In this document: positions 37,699-46,897 of the stretch, in pieces | Layout: every line of letters begins with the position of its first letter | How positions within the stretch are numbered: position 1 is the stretch's first letter | Origin: Methanosarcina horonobensis HB-1 = JCM 15518 | GTDB lineage: Archaea; Halobacteriota; Methanosarcinia; Methanosarcinales; Methanosarcinaceae | Assembly (NCBI RefSeq): GCF_000970285.1 | Contig: NZ_CP009516.1 | Location: forward strand, 3,947,036-4,011,035 | Length of the DNA stretch: 64,000 nt | Reading direction: 5' to 3' | Notes under the pieces: model-generated | The model's database searches: none | Seen by the model: the letters and a program-made list of their open reading frames with translations, nothing else | What the model was told of the DNA's origin: nothing | Program-made: the position numbers and the translations under genes

Positions 37699-38910
37699 AT
37701 GCAATTTAAAAATATTCATCTTCTAATGCTTTGTGTTACTACATTTTTTGCAATGGCAGGAGGCTCTCTTTTAGCACCGGTATTGCCAGATATGGTGGAA
37801 CCTCTGAAAACAACATCCCATGAAGTAGCACTATTGATATCAACGTACGCTATCTCAACAGCTATTTTCGCACTGGCAATTGGACATTTTATCGACCGTG
37901 TGAACCGTAAGAAGATACTTGTTCCCTGCCTTGTGATTTACGGTCTAACGGGACTTGTAAGTTATTTTACTTCTGACCTGCAATCACTTCTTGTCTTGAG
38001 GTTCATACAGGGCATAGGGGTAGCTGGGATGATGTCTTTGCCAATGCTGGTCATAGCGGACGTGTACAAAGACCATAGAAGTTTGCATGCCATGAATAAG
38101 GTTAGTCTGGCTCTTGCTATTGGCTCGGTATCTGCTCCTCTTATAGGCGGAGGACTGGCAAATCTGGGATGGAACTATCCGTTTCTTTTCTATGTACTTT
38201 CACTTCCGTTTGCCTTTGTTGTGATGGCCTCCCTTCCAGAGACAAGGGTTCAGAGGGACAATGACAATCATAAAGGCATATTAAATGGGTTTACAGCACT
38301 TAAGGAATTGAGAATATTGTACACGGTATTCCTGAGCTTTGCGGTTTTCTTTATACTATATTCGGTGCTTACCTACGTCCCCTTTATGCTTAAGAATGTA
38401 TTAGGCTATACTGCAAAGGAAGCAGGACTTATACTGGCTATTCAGGGAATAGCTATCATGTTGATGGTACCCCGCGTGAAAACTCTGGCCGGTAAGCATT
38501 CAACGATACTAATTATTGCCACTGGTTTTGCACTTGATGGACTGGCAATATTTTCTATTTCATTTGCGCATTCAATTGTCGCAGTTCTTCTTTTAATACT
38601 GCTATTCGGAGCAGGTTTTGGGCTTGCTCAAACCACAATTGATGCACAGATAGTTAAGATTGCACCTTCAGAATCAAAAGGTGGTGTGTTGTCTATTCAC
38701 AATACTATGAAATACATAGGTCAGAGTCTTTCTCCCTTAGTATTTGGTATAGTCCTGTCATATTTTGATCTTGACACGGTTTTCATAATATCAGGTTCCT
38801 TTGGGTTGCTTGTAGCTCTGATGACGTACCTGATGAAAAGTTCTTTTGAAAACTCAGGTGACGAACACAGAATAGAAAAAGAGGCTAAAATATCGTTGTC
38901 ACATCAATAA
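37699..38910 (+). CDS. MFS transporter, drug:H+ antiporter type
   Basis: 403 residues with 12 predicted spans. Family marks are the D-R-x-x-R/K loop (GHFIDRVNRKKIL near 70), FIQGIGVAGMMSLPMLVIADVY near 110 and GAPLIGG-like SAPLIGGGLA near 150. The likely role is export of a toxic compound or metabolite in exchange for protons. It is downstream of marR on the same strand. Confidence 0.87.
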   Translation: MQFKNIHLLMLCVTTFFAMAGGSLLAPVLPDMVEPLKTTSHEVALLISTYAISTAIFALAIGHFIDRVNRKKILVPCLVIYGLTGLVSYFTSDLQSLLVLRFIQGIGVAGMMSLPMLVIADVYKDHRSLHAMNKVSLALAIGSVSAPLIGGGLANLGWNYPFLFYVLSLPFAFVVMASLPETRVQRDNDNHKGILNGFTALKELRILYTVFLSFAVFFILYSVLTYVPFMLKNVLGYTAKEAGLILAIQGIAIMLMVPRVKTLAGKHSTILIIATGFALDGLAIFSISFAHSIVAVLLLILLFGAGFGLAQTTIDAQIVKIAPSESKGGVLSIHNTMKYIGQSLSPLVFGIVLSYFDLDTVFIISGSFGLLVALMTYLMKSSFENSGDEHRIEKEAKISLSHQ

Positions 38911-39249
38911 TTTGTTGAGTCATTTAGATGATATGGCATAAGAATAATTCCAGAACTTCATCTAACCTCACCATTACTACTAACATTACAACTTCAAGGT
39001 ATGATGTTTCTTTGTTTGAGTGTATCAAACATCTGATTTTTTTGACAGATATTGAAATTTGTCGAAATGCCAGAGAATGCCTAAAAATCAGAAAATGCCC
39101 GAATTATTTCGTTGTTCCAGGAAGATATTCCAGTTTATCCAAAAGGAAGGAATCATGCCATATATGAACCAAAACGGACACATACATCAGATTCTAGTAT
39201 CATTAATCGACGGTATAGCTATTATTATCACTTTTTTCTTCCTTCACAA
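38911..39249. other. Intergenic region
   Basis: About 340 bp between two converging genes. Overlapping short open frames here have no ribosome-binding site or recognisable content. I see no convincing terminator hairpin. Confidence 0.5.
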
Positions 39250-39729
39250 TTATTCCTGCTGCTTTCCTTTTTTAGGGCAACAGTAATCATTCTCAATAAA
39301 TCTCTTTCCTTTTCCATCGCCGCCCAGTCGGAAAATTAGATTGGAACTACAATTCGGACAGCTTGTGGGGCGGTACTGATTGGACTTTGCTTCCCACACA
39401 TGATCGCATTCTTTGCAGAGAAAACTGACCTTGCATTCACCAGTATTAACGTATTCTCCTCCAGAAATCTCAATCGCTTTTCCGTTAACGAGAGCATCAG
39501 CCACCTTCTGTCTTGCATTTTGGAGGTCGTTCCAGAAAGTTTTCCTGGATACCCCCATTCTGTCAGCGGCCTCGCTCTGCTCTATTTGAAGAAGGTCGCA
39601 AAGACGAATAGCCTCAAGCTCTTCTATGGATAGGTTGGTAATTTCCAGACAGCAAAGAGGGATTTCTCTGGGCTTGTAATAGGTGGCCTTTGGAAAACAA
39701 GATACCCTGCGCTTAACTTTATTGACCAT
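39250..39729 (-). CDS. DUF134 family putative DNA-binding protein
   Basis: 159 residues. The N-terminal 90 residues match DUF134: FPKATYYKPREIPL, LSIEELEAIRLCDLLQ and an HTH-like QSEAADRMGVSRKTFWNDL. A C-terminal zinc-ribbon follows (CKECDHVW, then CPNC), with a basic tail and a final CC. It probably binds DNA, but its target is unknown. A diverged copy of part of its 3' end occurs just upstream at about 39831-39889. Confidence 0.83.
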   Translation of the reverse strand: MVNKVKRRVSCFPKATYYKPREIPLCCLEITNLSIEELEAIRLCDLLQIEQSEAADRMGVSRKTFWNDLQNARQKVADALVNGKAIEISGGEYVNTGECKVSFLCKECDHVWEAKSNQYRPTSCPNCSSNLIFRLGGDGKGKRFIENDYCCPKKGKQQE

Positions 39730-39830
39730 CTAATTAACTAATGCAACACGTAATAAATATCTATCGATCGATATATATTACTTAAAGCGTTTAAAGTATT
39801 GACCTTAATATCGTCAATCTTCCATTGCCG

Positions 39831-39889
39831 AGTCTGAAAATTAGATTGGAACAACAGTTCGGACAACTTTTGGGACGATACTTGGAGGT
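39831..39889. repeat. Duplicated fragment of the DUF134 gene
   Basis: About 60 bases (GAGTCTGAAAATTAGATTGG onward) match 39330-39385 inside the DUF134 gene, at roughly four bases in five, including the TTCGGACA and CTTTTGGGACG steps. It is outside any gene and seems to be a stray partial copy. Confidence 0.6.
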
Positions 39890-39921
39890 CACTCAAATTT
39901 AACTGAGTTTGTAGTAAGTAG

Positions 39922-40573
39922 CTTTTAGGATTCTTTACTCCATTTAAATCAATCGTCAGTCAAAATACACAAAAGAGATGTTATATAAATAACTAACGCT
40001 GCAGTAATTTAACTATTAATAAATTAATAAGTTCGAGTTCCATAGTTAGGATTTTATACGGCAAATAAAAAAATCAATACCAATAGGTGTATAACTGTAT
40101 AAAATAGGATTAGAATTATGATATTTACGATATTTACATAACAGCTTTGTACATATGCCCATCAGTTCTGTAGCTATTTTCTGTCGTTCACATATCATTT
40201 AACATAAAAGTTCTGTTAATCACTGATACTTTTGTTTTATTTCTTATTCTAATAGCTCCGTGTTCTTTTCTTAGGAAAAATAGGCACATGATGCCGTTTT
40301 CCATGATTCGTCAGGAGTCAACAATCTATAAAAGTCCATGTAGGATTTATAAAACGGATTTTTTTATTTTTATACATAAACAGAACAAAAGTGTAAATTA
40401 TATATAGTACGTCGCTTATGTGTAATTTAAGAGTCTGTCCGAAAAGTGCTGTTAGCTATTGTAACTTCTACAATCAACGATCATAAATGAACGGATTCCG
40501 GATAATAAACACTAATTGTCCAATTGTAAATCTTACAACATGCATAGAACTTTTCGGATAGTCTCTAAGATCT
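39922..40573. repeat. Upstream copy of a ~650-bp tandem duplication
   Basis: Starts at CTTTTAGGATTCTTTACTCC and is followed directly by a second copy at 40574-41222. The edges and middle blocks (ACAAAAGAGATG, CACATGATGCCGTTTT, CAGAACAAAAGTGTAAATTA) match well, other parts are diverged. The last ~135 bases are almost identical. No open gene is present in it. Confidence 0.85.
40438..40558. mobile_element. 121-bp inverted-repeat element, copy 1 (MITE-like)
   Basis: Ends are TCCGAAAAGT and ACTTTTCGGA, perfect 10-bp terminal inverted repeats that extend to 16 bp with two mismatches (AGTCTG.../...TAGTCT). Inside are the hairpins ATTGTA-ACTTC-TACAAT and TTGTAA-ATC-TTACAA. It encodes nothing. It has the features of a miniature inverted-repeat element, but a structured regulatory RNA or DNA site is an alternative. 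Confidence 0.55.
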
Positions 40574-41035
40574 CTTTTAGGATTCTTTACTCTACTTAAC
40601 TAAACCGACAGTCAAAATGCACAAAAGAGATGTAATATAAATAATTAACGCCTTAATATTTAATTATGAGTAAATTAAAATCTCTGAATCCATTTTCAGG
40701 ATTCTGTATTTTTTAAGTACAAAATCAACAGTAATAAACCCCTAACTGTATAAAATACAATTATAACTAGGAAGTCTATTTAATAGTTATATATCATACG
40801 TCCCTTAGTCCTCTGGCTATTTCTGCCTTTTACACCTGATTTAACGTAAAAGCTCTGCTAATCACTGGTAATCTTGTTTTGCCCTTACTCGAATAATTTC
40901 GTGTTCTTTTCTTATGAAAAATTGACACATGATGCCGTTTTTTTAGATTCGTCACGAGTCAACAACCTGTAAGAGATAATACAGAACTTATACAGGTGAA
41001 TCATTTATTTTTATATTTAAACAGAACAAAAGTGT

Positions 41036-41048
41036 AAATTATTTATAA
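41036..41048 (+). promoter_or_regulatory. Candidate TATA box of the CODH/ACS operon
   Basis: AAATTATTTATAA would place transcription start near 41072 and give a leader of about 400 nt. A long leader of similar size is known for cdh operons of Methanosarcina. A matching AAATTATATATAG occurs in the upstream copy near 40394-40406. Another AT-rich candidate is near 41009-41022, so the exact site is inference. Confidence 0.45.
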
Positions 41049-41079
41049 CACGTCGCTAATGTGTAATTTAGGAGTATAA

Positions 41080-41200
41080 TCCGAAAAGTGCTGTTGGCTA
41101 TTGTAACTTCTACAATCAACGATCATAAATGAACGGATTCCGGATAATAAACACTAATTGTCCAATTGTAAAATTTACAACATGAATAGAACTTTTCGGA
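41080..41200. mobile_element. 121-bp inverted-repeat element, copy 2 (MITE-like)
   Basis: The same length and ends as the copy at 40438-40558 (TCCGAAAAGT and ACTTTTCGGA), 642 bases downstream of it. It would lie at the very beginning of the cdh leader RNA if the TATA box at 41036-41048 is used, where its two internal hairpins could fold. Confidence 0.55.
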
Positions 41201-41222
41201 TAGTCTCTAAGATCTCTTTTAT

Positions 41223-41471
41223 TTTTCTGAGATCACAACGTTTACTAGTATAGGACTTACCCACTTGATGTTTAAATAAAAGCAGTGAACTCCCAACTCT
41301 TTAAAAATTCAAGTTTTAACTGCTTGATTTACTGTACTTAGTTTTGTAGTGTAAGTGTGTAAATTCTATAAAAAGTTAAAAAACGATCTCTAAAAATGTC
41401 ATTTAGATAGCTGGAACTTTCAAGAATCGTCTGATAAATGACTTTAAGCGTATTTAGGAGGTAAAGCTGAA
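41223..41471 (+). promoter_or_regulatory. Distal part of the cdhA leader
   Basis: About 250 bp of non-coding sequence between the duplicated element and cdhA. It ends in a strong ribosome-binding site, TTAGGAGGT (about 41455-41463). CAAGCAGTTAAAACTTG-type complementary words (near 41310-41330) could form a hairpin. Confidence 0.5.
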
Positions 41472-43889
41472 ATGAGCAAATTAACTACTGGGAGTTTTTC
41501 TATAGAAGATCTTGAATCCGTTCAGATCACTATCAATAATATTGTAGGGGCAGCAAAGGAGGCTGCTGAAGAAAAAGCAAAAGAGTTAGGCCCGATGGGT
41601 CCCACAGCTCTGGCAGGCATAGCATCCTACCGAAGCTGGAATCTGCTTCTTCTTGACCGCTACGAGCCTGTTCTGACCCCTATGTGTGACCAGTGCTGCT
41701 ACTGTACCTACGGACCATGTGACCTTTCCGGGAACAAGAGAGGTGCCTGCGGAATTGACATGGCCGGCCAAACAGGAAGGGAATTCTTCCTCCGTGTAAT
41801 TACAGGTACTGCCTGCCACGCTGCCCACGGCCGTCACCTGCTTGACCATGTAATAGAAGTCTTTGGTGAAGATCTCCCCCTCAACCTTGGAGAATCAAAT
41901 GTCCTGACCCCTAACGTCACAATCTGCACCGGGCTCAGTCCAAAGACCCTCGGAGAATGCAGGGCTCCAATGGAGTATGTTGAAGAACAGCTCACCCAGC
42001 TGCTTGCAACTATCCACGCAGGCCAGGAAAGCGCAGAGATTGACTACGACTCAAAGTCTTTATTCAGCGGCAGTCTAGACCATGTTGGTATGGAAATCTC
42101 CGATATCGCCCAGGTATCAGCATATGACTTCCCGAAAGCTGACCCCGAAGCCCCGCTCATTGAAATCGGTATGGGATCCATTGACAAGTCCAAGCCTCTT
42201 ATAGTTGCAATCGGGCACAACGTAGCCGGTGTAACCTACATCATGGACTACATGGAAGAAAACAACCTGACCGACAAGATGGAAATTGCAGGGCTTTGCT
42301 GTACCGCATTCGACATGACAAGGTACAAGGAAGCTGACAGGAGAGCTCCATATGCAAAGATCGTAGGGTCACTGGCTAAGGAACTGAAGGTAATCCGCTC
42401 CGGAATGCCTGATGTCATTGTTGTAGACGAACAGTGTGTCCGTGGTGATGTCTTATCAGAGTCCCAGAAACTCAAGATCCCAGTGATCGCTTCCAACGAA
42501 AAGATCATGATGGGTCTGCCAGACCGCACAGACGCAGATGTGGATTCAATAGTCGAGGAGCTCAAATCCGGAGCAATTCCGGGTTGTGTAATGCTTGACT
42601 ATGACAAACTTGGAGAACTCGTCCCGAAGATTGCCCAGACAATGGCTCCAATCCGCGATGCAGAAGGCATCACAGCAATTCCGAGTGATGAGGAATTCAA
42701 GGCATACGTCGAAAAGTGTGCCAAGTGTGGAGAATGCTTGCTGGCATGTCCAGAAGAGCTCGACATCCCCGAAGCCCTGGAATCCGCAGCCAAGGGAAGC
42801 TACGAGTACCTTGAAGCTATTCACGATGTCTGTATCGGATGCCGCCGCTGCGAACAGGTCTGTAAGAAGGAAATCCCAATCCTGAACGTCATTGAGAAAG
42901 CTGCACAGAAGGCCATCAGCGAAGAGAAAGGATGGGTCAGGTCAGGCAGAGGACAGGCAAGCGATGCAGAAATCAGAGCAGAAGGCCTGAACCTCGTTAT
43001 GGGAACTACCCCAGGTATCATCGCAATTATCGGATGCCCGAACTATCCAGCCGGTACCAAAGACGTCTACCTCATTGCCGAAGAGTTCCTGAAGAGAAAC
43101 TATCTCCTCGCAGTAAGCGGGTGTTCCGCAATGGACATCGGTATGTTCAAGGACGAGGATGGCAAGACCCTTTACGAGAGGTTCCCGGGTACATTCTCAG
43201 GAGGCGGACTGCTTAACACCGGTTCCTGTGTATCCAACGCACACATCAGTGGAGCCGCAGAGAAAGTTGCCGGTATCTTCGCAGGCAGAGTCCTTGCAGG
43301 AAACCTGGCAGAAGTTGCAGACTACACACTTAACCGTGTTGGTGCATGCGGACTTGCCTGGGGTGCATACTCACAGAAGGCAGCCTCAATCGGTACCGGA
43401 TGTAACATCTATGGTATCCCTGCAGTGCTCGGCCCGCACAGTTCCAAGTACAGGAGAGCTCTGATTGCCAAGAACTATGACGAGTCCAAGTGGAAAGTGT
43501 TCGATGCCAGAGACGGCTCAGAGATGAACATCCCGCCAGCACCTGAATTCCTCCTGACCACAGCAGAGAGCTGGCAGGAAGCAATCCCGATGATGGCAAA
43601 GGCATGCATCCGCCCATCTGACAACAACATGGGAAGAGCCATAAAGCTGACCCACTGGATGGAGCTTTCAAAGAAGTACCTCGGTGTAGAGCCAGAAGAC
43701 TGGTGGAAGTTCGTCAGGAACGAAGCCGACCTCCCGCTTGCCAAGCGTGAAGAGCTCCTGAAGAGGCTCGAATCAGAGCACGGCTGGGAAATTGACTGGA
43801 AGAGGAAGAAGATCATCTCCGGCCCGAAGATTAAATTCGACGTCTCAGCACAGCCAACTAACCTCAAGAGACTTTGCAAGGGGGCCTGA
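41472..43889 (+). CDS. cdhA: CODH/ACS complex alpha subunit (CO dehydrogenase)
   Basis: 805 residues, the nickel-iron CO dehydrogenase subunit of the acetyl-CoA decarbonylase/synthase complex. The N-terminal cysteines for the D/B clusters are in [23 protein letters not shown] near residue 73-95. Two ferredoxin-like motifs, [12 protein letters not shown] and [11 protein letters not shown], mark the archaeal alpha subunit (about 415-470). C-cluster ligands include GCSAMD, NTGSC and GACGLAWG. It oxidises CO from acetyl-CoA cleavage, passing electrons to ferredoxin. It is the first gene of the operon and has a strong GGAGG site. Confidence 0.97.
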   Translation: MSKLTTGSFSIEDLESVQITINNIVGAAKEAAEEKAKELGPMGPTALAGIASYRSWNLLLLDRYEPVLTPMCDQCCYCTYGPCDLSGNKRGACGIDMAGQTGREFFLRVITGTACHAAHGRHLLDHVIEVFGEDLPLNLGESNVLTPNVTICTGLSPKTLGECRAPMEYVEEQLTQLLATIHAGQESAEIDYDSKSLFSGSLDHVGMEISDIAQVSAYDFPKADPEAPLIEIGMGSIDKSKPLIVAIGHNVAGVTYIMDYMEENNLTDKMEIAGLCCTAFDMTRYKEADRRAPYAKIVGSLAKELKVIRSGMPDVIVVDEQCVRGDVLSESQKLKIPVIASNEKIMMGLPDRTDADVDSIVEELKSGAIPGCVMLDYDKLGELVPKIAQTMAPIRDAEGITAIPSDEEFKAYVEKCAKCGECLLACPEELDIPEALESAAKGSYEYLEAIHDVCIGCRRCEQVCKKEIPILNVIEKAAQKAISEEKGWVRSGRGQASDAEIRAEGLNLVMGTTPGIIAIIGCPNYPAGTKDVYLIAEEFLKRNYLLAVSGCSAMDIGMFKDEDGKTLYERFPGTFSGGGLLNTGSCVSNAHISGAAEKVAGIFAGRVLAGNLAEVADYTLNRVGACGLAWGAYSQKAASIGTGCNIYGIPAVLGPHSSKYRRALIAKNYDESKWKVFDARDGSEMNIPPAPEFLLTTAESWQEAIPMMAKACIRPSDNNMGRAIKLTHWMELSKKYLGVEPEDWWKFVRNEADLPLAKREELLKRLESEHGWEIDWKRKKIISGPKIKFDVSAQPTNLKRLCKGA

Positions 43890-43891
43890 AA

Positions 43892-44404
43892 ATGGTAGAC
43901 ACTACCAAGAACACCAAACTCTTTACCAGCTACGGAGTGACAACTGCCAAAGCAACCACCCCTGAGATAGCAGCCAAGCTAATTTCAAAGGCAAAGAGGC
44001 CGCTTCTTGTGGTAGGGACCAAAGTCCTTGACCCGGAACTCCTGGACAGGGCAGTAAAGATTGCACAGAAAGCAAACATTCCAATTGCAGCTACCGGAAG
44101 TTCTATGCCCGGCTTTGTGGGCAAGGACGTGAATGCCAAGTACATCAACCTTCACCAGCTGGGTTTCTACGTAACAGATCCTGCCTGGCCAGGACTTGAC
44201 GGCAACGGGACATATGACACAATCATAGTCCTGGGGCACATAAAATACTACGTCAACCAGGTACTGTCCGGAACAAAGAACTTTTCCAGTGTAAAATCAA
44301 TCGCAATTGACAGAAGCTACATCCAGAACGCAACAATGTCTTTCGGGAACCTTAGCAAGGCAGATCACTATGCTGCACTGGATGAATTAATTGAGGCATT
44401 ATAA
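43892..44404 (+). CDS. cdhB: CODH/ACS complex epsilon subunit
   Basis: 170 residues from ATG 43892, which follows GGGGG (43879-43884) inside the cdhA end; the frame extends back to 43874. The sequence shows the Rossmann-like DHS-fold pattern of the family, with [14 protein letters not shown] near 30 and [19 protein letters not shown] near 110. It binds the alpha subunit in the alpha2epsilon2 CODH component and may assist electron transfer or FAD binding. It starts two bases after the cdhA stop. Confidence 0.95.
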   Translation: MVDTTKNTKLFTSYGVTTAKATTPEIAAKLISKAKRPLLVVGTKVLDPELLDRAVKIAQKANIPIAATGSSMPGFVGKDVNAKYINLHQLGFYVTDPAWPGLDGNGTYDTIIVLGHIKYYVNQVLSGTKNFSSVKSIAIDRSYIQNATMSFGNLSKADHYAALDELIEAL

Positions 44405-44428
44405 TTTTATTTAGGAGGCGAAAGCACA

Positions 44429-45832
44429 ATGGCAGAATTCCCATTTGAGATTTCCCCAATGTTTGAAGGAGAAAGAGTAAGGAAAGAAGGAATGTTCGTA
44501 GAGCTCGGTGGCCCCAAGTCTATCGGTCTGGAACTTGTCCGTGCAGCAGATATGGATGCAATCGAGGACGACAAAGTAACAATTGTCGGGCCAGACCTCA
44601 AGCAGCTCGAAGAAGGAAAGACCTACCCATGGGCAATGGTCTTTAACATTGGCGGAGAACTTGTCGAGCCTGACCTCGAATCTGTCGTAGAAAGGCGTGT
44701 CCACGACTTCATCAACTACTGCCAGGGCATTATGCACCTGAACCAGAGGTACGATGTATGGATGAGAGTTTCAAAGGACACAGCTGCAAAGATGGACTCC
44801 TTTGAGCCCTTCGGAAAAGCCGTTATGATGCTTTTCAAGACAGAACTGCCCTTTATCGAGAAGATGCAGGTGACATTCTACACCGATGAAGAAGAAGTAA
44901 AGAAGCAGCTCGAAGCTGCAAAGGAGATTTTCAAGGCAAGAGACGCAAGGACAAAAGACCTGCATGACGAAGATGTTGATGTCTTCTACGGGTGCACTCT
45001 CTGTCAGTCCTTTGCTCCGACCAACGTTTGCGTGGTATCTCCTGACAGAGTCTCACTCTGTGGTGCAATCAACTGGTTCGACGGCCGTGCAGCAGCAAAA
45101 GTCGACCCGGAAGGTCCGCAGTTTGAAATTGCCAAGGGTGACCTTATTGATGCCGAGAAGGGTGAATATTCCGGTGTGAACGATATTGCTAAGAAACTCT
45201 CTGCCGGTGAATTCGATAAGATCAAACTCCACTCCTTCTTCGATGCACCTCACACATCCTGCGGCTGCTTCGAAGTAGTCGGGTTCTATATCCCTGAAGT
45301 CGACGGTATCGGCTGGGTTAACAGAGAATACCAGGGAATGGCACCAAACGGTATCGGCTTCTCTACAATGGCCGGTCAGACCGGTGGCGGAAAGCAGATA
45401 GTAGGTTTCCTCGGTATTGGTATCAACTATTTCTACTCCCCGAAGTTCATCCAGGCTGACGGTGGCTGGAACAGAGTTGTCTGGCTCCCCTCGATGCTCA
45501 AGGAGAAGATTGATGAGACCATCCCTGCTGACCTCAAAGACAAGATCGCAACCGAGAAAGATGCAACTGACATCCAGTCCCTGAAAGCCTTCCTCGAGGA
45601 GAAGGGCCACCCGGTAGTTGCCACCTGGGCAGCAGCCGAAGAGGAAGAGGAAGAAGAGGAAGAGGAAGTAGCTGTTGCAGCAGCTCCGATGATGATGCCT
45701 GCAGCTGGCTTCCAGATGCCTGCAATGCCGATGATGTCCGGAGGTTCAGCTGGTGGAATAAAGCTGACCTTCAAGAACGCAAAGATCACAATTGACAGGA
45801 TGATCATAAGCGAGAAGAAGGAAAAGAAGTAA
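44429..45832 (+). CDS. cdhC: CODH/ACS complex beta subunit (acetyl-CoA synthase)
   Basis: 467 residues. It carries the A-cluster that makes or cleaves the C-C and C-S bonds of acetyl-CoA. Cluster cysteines are in YGCTLCQSFAPTNVC and SLCG (about 190-212) and HTSCGCFE (about 275). A Glu-rich run (about 405-416, a GAA/GAG tract at 45638-45668) and a Met/Pro/Ala-rich linker lead to a short basic C-terminal tail, a usual archaeal feature. GGAGG at 44414-44418 supports the start. Confidence 0.97.
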   Translation: MAEFPFEISPMFEGERVRKEGMFVELGGPKSIGLELVRAADMDAIEDDKVTIVGPDLKQLEEGKTYPWAMVFNIGGELVEPDLESVVERRVHDFINYCQGIMHLNQRYDVWMRVSKDTAAKMDSFEPFGKAVMMLFKTELPFIEKMQVTFYTDEEEVKKQLEAAKEIFKARDARTKDLHDEDVDVFYGCTLCQSFAPTNVCVVSPDRVSLCGAINWFDGRAAAKVDPEGPQFEIAKGDLIDAEKGEYSGVNDIAKKLSAGEFDKIKLHSFFDAPHTSCGCFEVVGFYIPEVDGIGWVNREYQGMAPNGIGFSTMAGQTGGGKQIVGFLGIGINYFYSPKFIQADGGWNRVVWLPSMLKEKIDETIPADLKDKIATEKDATDIQSLKAFLEEKGHPVVATWAAAEEEEEEEEEEVAVAAAPMMMPAAGFQMPAMPMMSGGSAGGIKLTFKNAKITIDRMIISEKKEKK

Positions 45833-45887
45833 CTGAGTGACGACAGGCGATTGCCTAAAACCGAAAAACAATCCAAAGGGGTATTCT

Positions 45888-46649
45888 GTGACAAAAGTAA
45901 TTGCAATAACGGGAAAAGGTGGGACAGGTAAAACAGCGGTAGCGGCTCTTCTGATCCGCTACCTTTCAAAAAAAGGGAAGTTTTTACTGGCAGTTGATGC
46001 AGACGCTGACACGAACCTGCCAGAAACTCTTGGCGTTGAGAACGTAAAAACAATCGGGGACGCAAAGGAGTTTTTACAGGCCGAAATTACAAAACCAAGG
46101 CCTGACAACCCCGATATGAATAAAGAGTCAGTACTAAAAAGTAAGGTCTACGAGATCATAGAGGAGATGCCGGGCTACGACCTGCTGGTCATGGGCCGAC
46201 CCGAAGGTTCAGGCTGCTACTGTTACGTAAACAACCTCCTGAGGGGCATAATGGATAAATTGATCACGAACTATGATGTGGTCATTATTGATGCGGAAGC
46301 CGGGCTTGAGCATTTCAGCCGGAAGATTATTCGGGACATCGATGACCTTATTGTTGTGACTGACGCCTCACGCAGAGGATTCCGAACTGCCGAAAGAATT
46401 CATGAACTTGTGGATGAACTGGAGTCAAATGTAGGCAGAATTCACGTTATTGCAAACAAAGTCACGGATGCTAACCGCGAAGAGCTAGTTAAACTGGCAG
46501 GGGACCTGAAACTTAATATGATAGGTATGATACCTCTCGATCCTAAAATCGAGGAAATGGACATAAAAGGTATACCTCTCTTTGAAATCCCTGATGATTC
46601 AGTTGCTGCAAAAGAAATTGAAAACATTGTACAAAAACTGGGGTTCTGA
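45888..46649 (+). CDS. cooC: CODH accessory ATPase CooC (nickel insertion)
   Basis: 253 residues from GTG 45888, with AAAGGGG at 45875-45881. The frame opens at 45837, but the deviant Walker A GKGGTGKTA begins only seven residues after the GTG, as expected. Other marks are DADADTN near 35, CYCYV near 108 (metal-binding CxC) and DAEAGLEHFSR near 130. It hydrolyses ATP to insert nickel into CODH. It is embedded between cdhC and cdhD, a standard arrangement in Methanosarcina. Confidence 0.93.
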   Translation: MTKVIAITGKGGTGKTAVAALLIRYLSKKGKFLLAVDADADTNLPETLGVENVKTIGDAKEFLQAEITKPRPDNPDMNKESVLKSKVYEIIEEMPGYDLLVMGRPEGSGCYCYVNNLLRGIMDKLITNYDVVIIDAEAGLEHFSRKIIRDIDDLIVVTDASRRGFRTAERIHELVDELESNVGRIHVIANKVTDANREELVKLAGDLKLNMIGMIPLDPKIEEMDIKGIPLFEIPDDSVAAKEIENIVQKLGF

Positions 46650-46897
46650 AACCAAGCTTCTTTTTGAACCTGTGGATTGAGCAGAAAACTGAGCCGGATT
46701 AAGATAACAGGAACCATGGCCGGTTAAGAGCTTGAAACGGAATTTAAAGTCTGTAAATAACGGAGCAGGACTCCATTCCTGCCCCGGTCCCTGTTCCTAT
46801 AAAGGGAAAAAGATCTGGAAACACATCCCGTACTTATATCTTAATTATAGCAGTCACTCACGAAAACGGCAAAAATTACGGAAACGGTGAGGTTTAC
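46650..46897 (+). promoter_or_regulatory. cooC-cdhD spacer with a hairpin and TATA-like site
   Basis: GCAGG at 46765-46769 can pair with CCTGC at 46778-46782. CTTATATCTTAATTATAG near 46832 resembles a TATA box. This 248-bp gap is the only long one in the operon and could allow attenuation or an internal promoter before cdhD. Confidence 0.3.

Larger units (their letters stand above)
40574..41222. repeat. Downstream copy of the ~650-bp tandem duplication
   Basis: The second unit of the tandem pair. It ends about 250 bases before cdhA and contains the likely cdh promoter and first part of its long leader. The final ~135 bases differ from copy 1 at only a handful of positions. Confidence 0.85.

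Noticed and set aside
38928-39339. Three overlapping small plus-strand frames
   Set aside because: They are in different phases of one AT-rich stretch, partly antisense to the DUF134 gene, with no start signals.
40020-40050. T-loop-like GTTCGAGTTCC, as in tRNA genes
   Set aside because: No acceptor or anticodon stems can be built around it.
40438-41200. The repeated ATTGTAACTTCTACAAT blocks as a CRISPR array
   Set aside because: There are only two copies, 642 bases apart, without regular spacers or cas genes.
45433-46065. A 210-codon frame opposite cdhC
   Set aside because: Antisense to the acetyl-CoA synthase gene; its Ser-run is the complement of the Glu-coding tract.
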